Assembly (NCBI RefSeq): GCF_902459685.1 | Contig: NZ_CABPSF010000013.1 | Location: 1-59,712 of the forward strand | Length of the DNA stretch: 59,712 bases | Direction of reading: 5' to 3' | From: Pandoraea iniqua | GTDB lineage: Bacteria > Pseudomonadota > Gammaproteobacteria > Burkholderiales > Burkholderiaceae | Part shown: piece by piece, positions 44,981-53,256 of the stretch | How the letters are laid out: each line of letters opens with the position of its first letter | How positions within the stretch are numbered: the stretch's first letter is position 1 | Made by a program: the position numbers and the translations under genes | The notes under the pieces: model-generated | The model's database searches: none | What the model was told of the DNA's origin: nothing | The model's input: the letters and a program-made list of their open reading frames with translations, nothing else

Positions 44981-45563
44981 GGGGATATTGTATCCCACTG
45001 GCTACAGTTATTCAATCCCACCCAATCCGGCATCGTCCGATACGTTCCGAGCTCCGCCAAGCTGCTGGGCTGCATGACGCTGATTCAGGTGGCTAGAAGC
45101 GGCGAGGCGCGCGCGGCACATGCACTTCGCATCAAACTGCATGCAGCCCTTAGGATGATGGTCCAGGCAGATTCCGTGAGCCCTCCGCCATCAGTCCGAT
45201 GCGTTAAGATCTCGCAACGCATACCGGCAGTATGCGTTCGCAGGTTGCTGCAGCGCTCGACTCGGCATGCGGAATATTCCGTGATGAATGCTTGGCGATG
45301 GAATAGTTTCGCAACTGCATCGAGGCAAAGCTCGTGATCGAGGACCGGCGGGCGCGCTACTACGTATTGCGCCCGCATTCAAGTTTGCGGTACCTAGGCC
45401 GAGAATCAAACGGTCGGTACTACCGCCTTCGCTATAACAGTTATACAGATGGCGTATTATGGAGTTCTAAGTAGAAAGCCATAAATCCGGGGATATTGAT
45501 GTGCGACGTCTCCCCCAATTTGAGTAGCGCGACGATTTAGAGTCCAATCATGTAGTCAGGAGA
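44981..45563. other. Gene-free stretch before IS3 remnant
   Basis: Operon promoter to the left, IS3 end to the right. No convincing gene. The left end of the IS3 copy should lie near 45500-45520 (gatgtgcgacgtctccccc); no complete inverted repeat can be paired because the right end is missing. Confidence 0.45.
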
Positions 45564-46036
45564 TTGGACATGAAGAAGAGATTCACCGACGAGCAAATCA
45601 TCGGCTTCCTGAGGGAAGCCGAGACGGGCATACCGGTCAAGGAACTATGCCGTCAGCACGGCTTTTCAGAGGCCAGCTATTACCTATGGCGCAGTAAGTT
45701 CGGCGGCACGAATGTCTCTGACGCGAAGCGGCTGAAGGATCTGGAGACCGAAAACGCTCGGTTGAAGAAACTGCTAGCGGAATCGCTGCTGGAGAATGAG
45801 GTGACGCGCGAGGCGTTGCGAAAAAAGTGGTGAGCGCACCGTCCCGCCAAGAGCTGGTGCGCCATATGACCGATAGTGGCTTGAGCGAGCGCCGAGCCCT
45901 GCGGGTAATCAGCATGAGCGCCAGCGCCTACCGTTATCAACCGGCGCCGGATCGCAATCAGGCCCTGCGAGCGCAGATCGTCGCCTTGGCTCAGCGGCAT
46001 CGTCGCTATGGCTCGGACCTGTTGTTATTCTGCTAG
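45564..46036 (+). mobile_element. IS3 family element, truncated (OrfA intact, OrfB cut)
   Basis: 45564-45833 is a complete OrfA (MDMKKRFTDEQIIGFLREAE, KELCRQHGFSEASYYLWRSK, leucine zipper LKDLETENARLKKLLAESLL). OrfB begins at 45827, overlapping OrfA as in the -1 frameshift arrangement of IS3 elements: LVRHMTDSGLSERRALRVIS and AQIVALAQRHRRYG, then stops at 46036 after 69 codons. The DDE catalytic domain is missing. The break coincides with the end of the ankyrin gene. Confidence 0.88.
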
Positions 46037-46747
46037 CGCTTCTGTGGTCTTCTTAAGAGATTTGATGACGTCAATGCAGCTGCGCCAAGCGACTGAACTG
46101 TTTTTTGCAGGTCTGTACTGGCTTGTACCTCGGCCTTGACCTCTTCTGATTGATTCTTGCAGTTTGTCAGCCACACATCTTTTGCCTTGGCCAAATCGTC
46201 GAGTGCTCCGGCCTCTTCGAGCACTGCACGCACCTTCCCATTCGGGGGGTTGGATTAGATGTGTAATACGGCTGTGCTACTAACATCGGTACGAACCTGA
46301 ATGGATCGTCGACAACTGCAGGATTGCATACCCAGGAACTCTGCATCAAAGACAAATTCGCGGCAATCCACGGCGTCACTCCCCATTCATCCTCGTCATT
46401 GATATGCGCCCTTACAAGGCTGGACGTCAGCAACGCCGCCACAACGTTTGGGTAGCCCATCTCGGCTGCTATCGCTAGCGGGGACTTGCCTTTCTCACGC
46501 GCAAGAAGGCCGTCGGTCGAGCCCCCGATAACATAATGGAGGATCTCTTCGGCCGCATCTGCTTCGGCGGCGATCATGTCGTCGACTTCGCCTGTCGTTT
46601 CTCCCACAGAGTATATGCGCCCCCTAAGCGCGTTGAGCACTACCGCAGGATCGCGTTGCACACCCGCGGCCATTGCGGCGCATGAAACCAACGCTGGAAC
46701 CAACGAAACGGCTACTTGAAAGAGTATTTTTTTACAGAGTTACTCAT
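46033..46747 (-). pseudogene. Ankyrin-repeat lipoprotein, two homopolymer frameshifts
   Basis: ATG 46747 starts a lipoprotein signal (MSNSVKK, then ILFQVAVSLVPALVSCAAM) only if an eighth A is added to the seven at 46727-46733. The body has ankyrin-like repeats (KGKSPLAIAAEMGYPNVVAA, WGVTPWIAANLSLM). Near the end a six-base G run (46244-46249; C6 on the coding strand) breaks the frame; with one more base the C terminus continues PNGKVRAVLEEAGALDDLAK to 46033. Without corrections only the middle 178 codons are open. Confidence 0.7.
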
Positions 46748-46800
46748 GCTTTCGATTCCGCGAATCCTTGAACAAATTATTGAAATACAGGGCTAGTCGT

Positions 46801-47070
46801 TCAGTCGCCTGGGATATTCGTCACCAATGCCCCCCCCCGCGATTCCAAGTTCAGTTCGTTGCGCGTAGCTACTCTCGAGACCCACAATTGTCCGGCTGCT
46901 ACTGTTCGTACGGCACCGTCGGACAGCCTATTGCCTCGCGCAACAGTTTTCGCAATGCTCAATTGCAAATCGCCCGAAGCGCTTTGAATAGTTGCTACGA
47001 CGCTGGCACGTTCGCCAGCAAACAGAGACTGAGCGCCGCCGCGATACGACAGATTGCGCCCTCGAACCAA
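46801..47070 (-). CDS. Doubtful hypothetical protein (89 aa)
   Basis: The frame (SASGDLQLSIAKTVARGNRL, WVSRVATRNELNLESRGG) has fair coding character, ending just past the C9 run (46830-46838). No domain, no clear ribosome site. A plus-strand frame covers the same bases. It may be a decayed gene downstream of small RNA E. Confidence 0.3.
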   Translation of the reverse strand: MVRGRNLSYRGGAQSLFAGERASVVATIQSASGDLQLSIAKTVARGNRLSDGAVRTVAAGQLWVSRVATRNELNLESRGGALVTNIPGD

Positions 47071-47134
47071 GGTGCTCGCACTGCCATCTCAACATTTGGT
47101 GCAGTCATACAACGACTCGCAGCGGACGAAGAGC

Positions 47135-47270
47135 AAAAAAATGAGGATGCCATCCACCGGAAGACGGCATCCTCGCAGCACACCACTTAAGTTATCAATT
47201 GACCGATCGCGAATCCCCCCCCCCCGGGTAGAACCGCAAGTCGGCCGATTTCAGGATAGGCGTCGCCAAT
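47135..47270 (-). ncRNA. Putative small RNA E with G-tract
   Basis: Minus strand: 9-bp stem GAGGATGCC/GGCATCCTC (47143-47151 and 47166-47174) followed by ATTTTTTT. Upstream lies TGGTGTGCTGCG, and further up a run of 11 G (47215-47225 as C) after GACTTGCGGTTCTACC, similar to unit F (GAGTTGTGTTCTTGTC then G5). 5' end unknown. Confidence 0.5.
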
Positions 47271-47349
47271 ACCATTCGCAACTACTGAGCGTGCGTCGAG
47301 TTCACTTCTAGCACCGCCCCAACAGCGGAGCGGCATTTTTTAAACGCAC

Positions 47350-47475
47350 AAAAAAATGCCGCTTCACAGGGAAGCGGCATGAAGCCATTCGCCTCGGGGA
47401 AGACAAACGGAGAGCACAACACGCGCCGACCACCGAGGGGCCGGGGAGGCGCGCGGGGCGTACGTTAACGCATGC
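47350..47475 (-). ncRNA. Putative small RNA A
   Basis: Minus strand: 10-bp stem ATGCCGCTTC/GAAGCGGCAT (47356-47380) plus T7. Upstream are TTGTGCTCTCCG and GCGCGCCTCCCCGGCC, shared with unit B. Before that, TGCGGAAAATCGCAAAT resembles TGCGGAAATTCGCAAAT before unit C. Likely 110-130 nt. Confidence 0.6.
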
Positions 47476-47499
47476 ATGTTCGTTCAACTCTTCGCCCAA

Positions 47500-48253
47500 A
47501 CAGATTTGCGATTTTCCGCATTACCGGCCTACCGCCAACGGACTAACACGATCGCCGGTGCCAGATGGCTGAGCGCCGTCGCCGTGCTCGAGCTCCCCCC
47601 GCCAAAGGGACGCGGAAATAGCGAACATGGGAATCCCTGCGTGCTTTCACTAACAAAATACGGGGCCAACGCCATCGCCCTCTGCGTACAGACCGATGCG
47701 CAGCACCGCAACGACGTCGAAGAAAACGTCGCGCACTGGTGATATATGCCCCCCCGTTCGGCGAACACCTATCCAAAGGTTTTCGAGACCACATCCGAAC
47801 TACCGTCAATCACGAGCACACTGAGTGAGCTCGGCACCACACATCCATATCAACGGAAGCAACTAGGTGGTTCGCAAGCGGCCAGATTCATCATATTGTG
47901 CAGTGGAAGCCTTTGCAGGAACAACTGTTCGACACGTAACCAGCTCAGCACATGCACGAGTCAAATACTCGCCGCGCCTTTGCTCACTTGGTCCAGTTAC
48001 CCACCATCGGTCGCCCGAAGCTACTACCTTATTGGTAGACGCAATGGCGGTCCTCTGGAGCGTCCTCGCCTCTGCATGCCGGCGCTCTTTGAAAACATGA
48101 ATGCAAATACGAACGAGAATAGATTGCGATTTCCCGCATTTAACGGCTTCGCGACTTAGGTGACCATCTATGCGCATCTGTCGTCGAACAACGACGATGT
48201 CCGCGATCAAGGCCGGCGCCATGGGTTCACCAACTCGTTCTGGAGATTGAGAC
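47500..48253. other. Gene-poor stretch with C7 tract
   Basis: Several 60-150 codon frames cross but none is convincing. C7 at 47749-47755. A segment at 48112-48131 (agattgcgatttcccgcat) resembles the conserved element upstream of small RNA units A and C, but I see no terminator to its left. Confidence 0.45.
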
Positions 48254-48481
48254 GTGCTAAAGACACTGCTGAACCGGCTGAAACCAGAATACCTGTTCGA
48301 CGTTCCGATAAGCACTGAATGTCCCGCATGTCACCGCCTCAACGCACAGTCGCTTGCCGCCGTTTGCGAGCAGGAGATCAGGGAAGTCAGGTGCCAACAT
48401 TGCGGCACCGGGTACGAGCTATCTGACGAAGAAATCCATGCGACTCTCGACCTAGCACTTCTCTCCTACATCTGGTTTTAG
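48254..48481 (+). CDS. Small zinc-ribbon protein (75 aa)
   Basis: GTG 48254 with GGAGATTGAG before it. Two knuckles: ECPACHRLN and RCQHCGTGY, 24 residues apart; then a helix (LSDEEIHATLDLALLS). Similar in size and layout to the 11103-11318 product, and likewise next to a GEEF family gene, here converging with it. Confidence 0.7.
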   Translation: MLKTLLNRLKPEYLFDVPISTECPACHRLNAQSLAAVCEQEIREVRCQHCGTGYELSDEEIHATLDLALLSYIWF

Positions 48482-48715
48482 TCGCCCTGCCCCAGCCCAA
48501 ATACTCCCGCTATCACCCCGTTCGTCGGCGAATTCTTCGCCGATCGTCTTCTCGACGAGGACAGCAAGCGCTGAGGACAAAAATTCATCGCCATAGCCGC
48601 TGCTCTTGAATGGCGCAGCGCCGCCGACATCCATCTCGACAAACACCGCTCACACCCTGCGCCCCCCCCTTCGCCGCGCCTGAAGCGAAATGCCCACTCT
48701 CCTATACTGGCACGG
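48452..48715 (-). pseudogene. Decayed paralogue of the 11737 GEEF protein
   Basis: The sense strand reads YRRVGISLQARRRG, breaks frame near the C8/G8 tract (48662-48669), then V-TGA-AVFVEMDVGGAAPFKSSG, LSSALAVLVEKTIGEEFADE. Compare the intact copy: YRGLQISIQARQEE, GKWAVFVAVGE, LAHLAGSTLGEEFVDEW. The Trp of GKWAVFV is TGA here (48652-48650). Both a frameshift and a nonsense change are present, so the gene is dead. Confidence 0.6.
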
Positions 48716-48722
48716 CCTTCGG

Positions 48723-48938
48723 CTACTCCAACTTTACGCCAACGCGCAGTGCAAAGTGATGTCGAGCCTCTTCCAAAGCTCGCCTCTCAGTAGAAAGCGC
48801 TTGATGGGAGTTTCGAGCCGCCACTAGGTCTTCACCAAGGCGAGCGACATATTCCCAGTCATAGCAGCCAGTGCAACGTCGCTCACCGACGTCGATTGCT
48901 ACCGCATGCCCGCCGATCGTCTCTATGAACATCGCCAC
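48723..48938 (-). CDS. Small hypothetical protein (71 aa)
   Basis: MAMFIETIGGHAVAIDVGER, a CxxC (CTGC), then a long helix (NSHQALSTERRALEEARHHF). Clean coding character. It precedes the decayed GEEF gene on the same strand and may once have formed an operon with it. Confidence 0.55.
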   Translation of the reverse strand: MAMFIETIGGHAVAIDVGERRCTGCYDWEYVARLGEDLVAARNSHQALSTERRALEEARHHFALRVGVKLE

Positions 48939-49403
48939 GTGAGTCTCCCATCATTTCGATGACGCCTAGAGTGAGGCACAACGATTGCACGCCGAGTGAC
49001 CACCAGGAAGAAATGCGACTTCCCTGTGTAGATCCGTTGCATCGTCAATTTGAGGGGCAGGTCTGCGGCCACGACCGCCCCGCCGACTCATAGTGGACAG
49101 GGACAATCCAATGAAATACTACTGTGCTGACACCTGTGGCGTGCGGGCAGCAATAACAGGTCCAGGTGATCGGGTGGAGCCGTCCACGTTGTTGACGACG
49201 TGCATGTGCACCGAACCGATGTCCATGCCATTCGAGATGCAAGCCTCGCAGCAGATCAACCGGCCTCGCCATAGAACGGGCGCGCCTCATAGCGTGCCAT
49301 CGCCGCGCACGCCGCCAGCAGTAAACGCGCCGCGCTGGCAAGCGCATTTCTGCTGCCGCTTACAGCTGCACGTTTCCCGGCCTTTGTTGTTGGTTGGTGA
49401 GAC
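48939..49403. other. Gene-poor stretch
   Basis: On the minus strand GMDIGSVHMHVVNNVDGSTR and a following basic frame look faintly coding, broken by stops. Possibly a dead small gene; nothing further can be said. Confidence 0.35.
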
Positions 49404-49598
49404 TTACAGCAGCCTGATACGGTTGAAGGCCGGTTTTTCTAAGCGGCCAGCCTTCACCAGTTCATCAATGGCCTCCTCAAACTGAGCCGCTTTAATGCCT
49501 TTCTTTGCACAACGCATTTGCAGAGTGACCAGCGGCATCATGGACGACGACCAGCCGGCAAACTGGCTAATGATGGTTTCTTGAATATAAAGGCGCAT
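49404..49598 (-). CDS. Small protein, winged-helix-like (64 aa)
   Basis: ATG 49598 with GGAG six bases upstream. MRLYIQETIISQFAGWSSSM, VTLQMRCAKKGIKAAQFEEA, DELVKAGRLEKPAFNRIRLL: predicted all-helical with a final strand, like a small winged helix. Role unknown. Confidence 0.5.
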   Translation of the reverse strand: MRLYIQETIISQFAGWSSSMMPLVTLQMRCAKKGIKAAQFEEAIDELVKAGRLEKPAFNRIRLL

Positions 49599-49691
49599 GG
49601 AATTCTCCATTTCGATTGCCCCGCGCAGCACGGTGCCCACAGTCGGCAGAGCCTATTTACTACTCGGCTCACGATAAAATTGGAGAATGTG

Positions 49692-49717
49692 AAAAAGCAC
49701 CCTACGGGGTGCTTTTT
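49692..49717. terminator. Bidirectional terminator
   Basis: aaaaagcaccc-tac-gggtgcttttt: 11-bp symmetrical stem with A and T runs on both sides, 92 bases after the minus-strand gene that ends at 49809. Confidence 0.9.
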
Positions 49718-49808
49718 CTGGTCGGCAAGGTGGTATCTCGTCACGGCTTTCATAGCAAGCGGAAGTTCGATCGCTGGAAGTGAAATCCCGGTGGACGCGA
49801 CTATTGGA

Positions 49809-50218
49809 TTATTGATCGCTCTCAGCACCTGTCGTGCCGCCCAACCGCAGACGGCGCCCCTCGATCCAGCCCTCGAAATCTTCGTCGGTTTTGCGGTTGA
49901 TATACATGACCTGGCACCAATTCTTGTAAGGCTTGTAGACCGTGACGCCGTCGCCAGGAATAATGAATATGCGTTTGGTCATGCACTCGGGTGAGGGCGC
50001 GGAATATAAGTAGGCTCGCCCAGCACCGATAACCGTAGCCAAAAGCGGCGGCCTGAAATGATCCTCGGGGCCGCCCTTTGCGCTGCCGAGTTTCTGGCAG
50101 TCCACCTCTTGACCTGCGACAACCACGGTTTCTCGTTCGTGGGTGCCTGTGCTAGAACGGCCGAACAGTTTGCGGCGGCGACCGCCAACACGACCGAAAG
50201 AAGAGCGCGCAGCATCAA
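49809..50218 (-). pseudogene. Exported SH3-like protein, frameshifted after the signal peptide
   Basis: One frame from ATG 50218 gives a perfect signal peptide (MMLRALLSVVLAVAAANCSA, VLAQAP). The other frame supplies the mature part: VVVAGQEVDCQKLG, AGRAYLYSAPSPEC, GDGVTVYKPYKNWCQVMYIN, GWIEGRRLRLGG, a bacterial SH3-like fold, to 49809. The switch lies at about 50100-50150. ATG 50218 overlaps the TGA of the upstream membrane protein gene. One base changes the frame, so mutation or sequence error are both possible. Confidence 0.65.
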
Positions 50219-50460
50219 GCGTGCTCATAAAGAAATTTAAGAGCCGCGTCGAACAACCGTGGCACCAAAAATAGAATCGCGAGCGCCGTCAAAGCACGCA
50301 ACGCGGGATGCAGCAACGTCGTAAGCGGTGCGTCTGCAATGCTCGCCAAGATATAGAGAATGCCGAGCTGCACGCCGGTACACCACGCGTAGATCTTCGC
50401 CACAATGCGAACAGGATTTCGCGCGCTGTAAATCAACTCACACAACAACTTAGCCAGCAT
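50215..50460 (-). CDS. Small membrane protein (81 aa)
   Basis: ATG 50460 has GGGAGG six bases upstream. Two or three spans (IYAWCTGVQLGILYILASIA, LRALTALAILFLVPRLFDAA). It overlaps the resolvase remnant stop by 11 bases at its start and the SH3 gene by four at its end, a tight chain. Function unknown. Confidence 0.65.
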   Translation of the reverse strand: MLAKLLCELIYSARNPVRIVAKIYAWCTGVQLGILYILASIADAPLTTLLHPALRALTALAILFLVPRLFDAALKFLYEHA

Positions 50461-50770
50461 CCGCACCTCCCTTCACATGCTTATGGATAGTCGTGCGACT
50501 AACACCGTATCGATTCGCCACATCGGTGACCGTCATGCTCGGATCAGCCAGCAACACGTTATTTCGCGTAGTTCCTTCGGGCCGATCTTCGGGGGACGGC
50601 CCCCGTTACGCCCTCGCGCTCTGCCGGCTTTGAGGCCCGCCATCGTCCGCTCTCGCGTTAGATTCCTGTCGTACTCGGTCAGACTGGCGAAAACGTTTGT
50701 GATGAGCTTCCCCGCAGCCGTCGATGTGTCGATCTTCTCGGTTAGCCGAAGCGCCGCACACACGACCAGC
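50450..50770 (-). pseudogene. Serine recombinase (resolvase) C-terminal fragment, frameshifted
   Basis: LRLTEKIDTSTAAGKLITNV, RERTMAGLKAGRARGRNGGR: the end of a resolvase catalytic domain and hinge. At about 50545-50560 the frame shifts to NNVLLADPSMTVTDVANRYG and VSRTTIHKHVKGG, the DNA-binding HTH, ending at 50450. The first about 100 residues, with the catalytic Ser, are absent. Relic of a mobile element. Confidence 0.8.
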
Positions 50771-51359
50771 AGCGCACGCAAAAATGCGATTTTCCACAAA
50801 AATATGCGTCCTAGTTGGCGGACATTTCGTTCTCTCAGGTGGACTGCTGCCGGGATCGTAAGCACTTCTGGCCTATGATTGAGAGCCCTTCTGCATCTGC
50901 AATCTATCGACGAGCCGGAGGCGCAATTCCAGCTAGTGTGAGACCGTCCCACGGCGCATCACGCTCTTCGCATCGACCTTGCCCGGGTCGACCATGCCGG
51001 TTGGACTCTCAGGAATGTCGGGGGATTGATCTTCCCCATAGTTTCTGAACGTCGCGCCCCCCCCCTATCTGGCAAGCTCAGAAACAACTCGGGCACACAT
51101 CGGTCACGATGACCTAGCATTACGTACGCAACCGGCGGGGCGACAAGATGAAGCTGACAAAACGAGAATTGCGGAACTTAACAACCGCGACGTTTGCGCA
51201 GCGGAATCTCCCGCAAAGGTCTGTGGCCAAAATCAGCAGGAGCCGGACCGCCCCGGTAAGCGGTTAACGCCACCCCACCGAGTTTGAAGCCCGGCGTGCA
51301 ATAGTCGCCCAAGCGAATCACCAGTGTGGCTTTTTCACATCGCACTTTCCTCGGCCCAT
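50771..51359. other. Gene-free stretch with C9 tract
   Basis: No gene. C9 at 51057-51065. The 51080-51115 segment resembles 12095-12130 (cggtcacgat and flanks). The resolvase N terminus is not found here. Confidence 0.45.
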
Positions 51360-51500
51360 AAAAAAGAAGCCGCTCCTGGCGGGAGCGGCTTAATCTCCAT
51401 GCCGCAGAGGGGCCAAGGCAGGGAGGGATGCGGTGGAGGTGCACCGCCGACTGCCCGTTGACTCTGGCCCCTTCAAGCCAGAGCTTCGCGGCAGTCAATC
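51360..51500 (-). ncRNA. Putative small RNA D
   Basis: Minus strand: 10-bp stem AAGCCGCTCC/GGAGCGGCTT (51367-51376, 51382-51391) then CTTTTTT. Upstream hairpins include CTCTGGCTTGAAGGGGCCAGAG and a loop with CACCTCCACC, CATCCCTCCC and CCCCTCTG motifs. 5' end unknown. Confidence 0.55.
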
Positions 51501-51602
51501 TCAGACTAGGCCGGCATCGCCTATGTTCGCAAGTTGAATGTCATCGCGGCGTTCGTTTCTTCAACAGCATCAAAAGTACTAGGTCATCTAGCAAACATGC
51601 CG

Positions 51603-51725
51603 AAAAAAACCGCTCCCAAAGGGAGCGGCGAGAAGCCATTGCCCCGGAGGTCAGGGCAACTGGAGCACACGGTGCCATGCGGACGGAGAGGCGCGCACGA
51701 CACACGTTCATCATAACCAAGGCCT
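51603..51725 (-). ncRNA. Putative small RNA B
   Basis: Minus strand: 8-bp stem CCGCTCCC/GGGAGCGG (51610-51628) then T7. Just upstream TTGCCC-loop-GGGCAA exposes GACCTCC. Further up GCGCGCCTCTCCGTCC and CGTGTGCTCC match unit A. Confidence 0.6.
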
Positions 51726-51821
51726 CGTTTCCTCAGCCACGGTCCAGATGCTTTCGCGAACTACCTCACGCAAAGCACAAGAACACCCCTGCATCGATAT
51801 CATGTCAAACAATGGCCTCAC

Positions 51822-51930
51822 AAAAAAATGCCGCTCCTTGGGGAAGCGGCATTAATCCATTGCCCCTGAGAGGCCAATGGAGGGGTCGAACAGAACAATA
51901 CGTCAGGTCGGCAGGAGTCAACATAACGCT
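51822..51930 (-). ncRNA. Putative small RNA C
   Basis: Minus strand: stem ATGCCGCTTCC/GGAGCGGCAT (with one bulge, 51828-51852) then T7. Upstream hairpin CCATTG...CAATGG with GGCCTCTCAGG in the loop. TGCGGAAATTCGCAAATTC lies about 130 bases further upstream, as before unit A. Confidence 0.6.
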
Positions 51931-51999
51931 TGCACAGCGTAACGCGGCTTTGTGAAGCATATCTCCGCGCCCCAACGAATTTGCGAATTTCCGCAGCAC

Positions 52000-52573
52000 A
52001 CCTTCTTCAGGCCTAGACGACGGTACTCCGTTGGCAATGGCCGTTGCCCATCAAAATGAGCAAGGCTCGCGAGCTTACGCAGAAAGAATCGTCACACAGA
52101 CGCCCCATTCCCGACAGACTCCAATCTTCAGATTGTCGTCGTCGAACCACAAAAGCGAGGTCAATCCCAGCGTCAGCTCACGATGATCGGCAAGGTACTT
52201 CTTGTTTACTCATGCGCCCCAGCCCAAAGCCCAAACATTTGGCCACAATAGCCCCTGAATCGTTGACCCGATTCATTTTCCATGTCCGATGCCCTCTTGG
52301 TCGATGGTTCGGGATCTTTGGAATGCGAAAGGGCCCCGGCTGTGCGCGCAGTCCGGGGCGTTTTCTTTCTTCCTTCCCTGTCCCGAACGAAACCGAATTT
52401 TCCCCGCGCGGTCCACCGCTCGGAACGTCACATGTCCACCTTTTCGGCAGCGAGTCGAGGCCGCCGATTCGCGTCGCAAACCGGCGTGATCAAGTACGGG
52501 GAATAGCAGAACACACCCCTTGAAAGGGGCTCGAGGTCTTTCTTCATCCCCTTCGCCGCATCAACAATACGCG
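52000..52573. other. Intergenic stretch with one terminator
   Basis: No gene is convincing. A plus-strand terminator lies at 52333-52368: GCCCCGG/CCGGGGC (52333-52339, 52353-52359) followed by GTTTTCTTTC. It may end a small RNA starting near 52270. Confidence 0.5.
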
Positions 52574-53125
52574 TCAGTGGAAGCTCTCAAACTCTTGACG
52601 CAAGCGGGAAAAAATCACAAAGTTACCCGGCACACCTCGAACCATGCGGTACGAGCGCAAGTAGCCCTCACGCCGAAACTGACAAGACTCGAGAAGAGCG
52701 ATCGATTTCGCATTGGTTTCCAGAACAACCGCCTGGATCCTCACCCATCCAGCAATTCCAAATCCCCACTTCGTAACTGCCTCACATGCCGCCCGCCCTA
52801 TGCCTCGCCCCCAATGCGACGGGGCTACATCGTATGCAACTTCGGCTGTCAGATGCACTGTTGAAATCGTGTGGAACCCGACGGTCCCCACGAGCGCGCC
52901 CGACGCATCATCCACGATTGCTAGCCGAACAATTGAATCACTGCAGTCGGACTCAATCGCCTCGAATAGAGGACATAGATCGCGAGCTGATTCAACGTCC
53001 CAACTCGTATGCTTGACAACCTCCGGCAACCGAAGGTAAGAAAACCACGCATCGATGTCACGTCGGTCAAGTTGACGTAGTGACATGCCCGGAACGCCCA
53101 ACGCAGGTGGATTGCTCACACGCAT
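52574..53125 (-). CDS. GNAT family N-acetyltransferase (RimJ-like)
   Basis: 183 residues with the standard order: MSLRQLDRRDIDAWFSYLR, LVGTVGFHTISTVHLTAEVA, VAPSHWGRGIGRAACEAVTK (acetyl-CoA loop Q/RxxGxG/A as RGIGRA), VLETNAKSIALLESCQFRRE, GYLRSYR. Transfers an acetyl group to an amine, often an N-terminal residue or a small molecule. Single gene. Confidence 0.85.
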   Translation of the reverse strand: MRVSNPPALGVPGMSLRQLDRRDIDAWFSYLRLPEVVKHTSWDVESARDLCPLFEAIESDCSDSIVRLAIVDDASGALVGTVGFHTISTVHLTAEVAYDVAPSHWGRGIGRAACEAVTKWGFGIAGWVRIQAVVLETNAKSIALLESCQFRREGYLRSYRMVRGVPGNFVIFSRLRQEFESFH

Positions 53126-53256
53126 GATCTCACTCTATTTTGGCGGCAATTAATCTCGCCGTTACGCTACACCTTATCCCGCATAGATAACGACAGAAAA
53201 AAGCCATTTAGTGAACCGGAGAATTCGAAGCATCAAGCATTGATGCTTGCGGTGGC

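Noticed and set aside
43686-45010. Integrative element in tRNA-Ser
   Set aside because: The region after tRNA-Ser is mobile-like, but I found no integrase gene and no convincing duplicate of the tRNA 3' end.
47308-47499. 63-codon ORF over small RNA A
   Set aside because: Frame similarity among units (MPLP..AAFF) follows from the conserved terminator stem and not from codon constraint.
8497-48652. TGA read as tryptophan
   Set aside because: Two TGA-for-Trp cases suggested recoding, but other genes use TGA as a normal stop (for example dsdA, ATGA overlaps), so nonsense mutation is the simpler reading.
51360-51990. CRISPR array
   Set aside because: Units repeat but spacing is irregular, repeats are imperfect and each has its own terminator; no cas genes.
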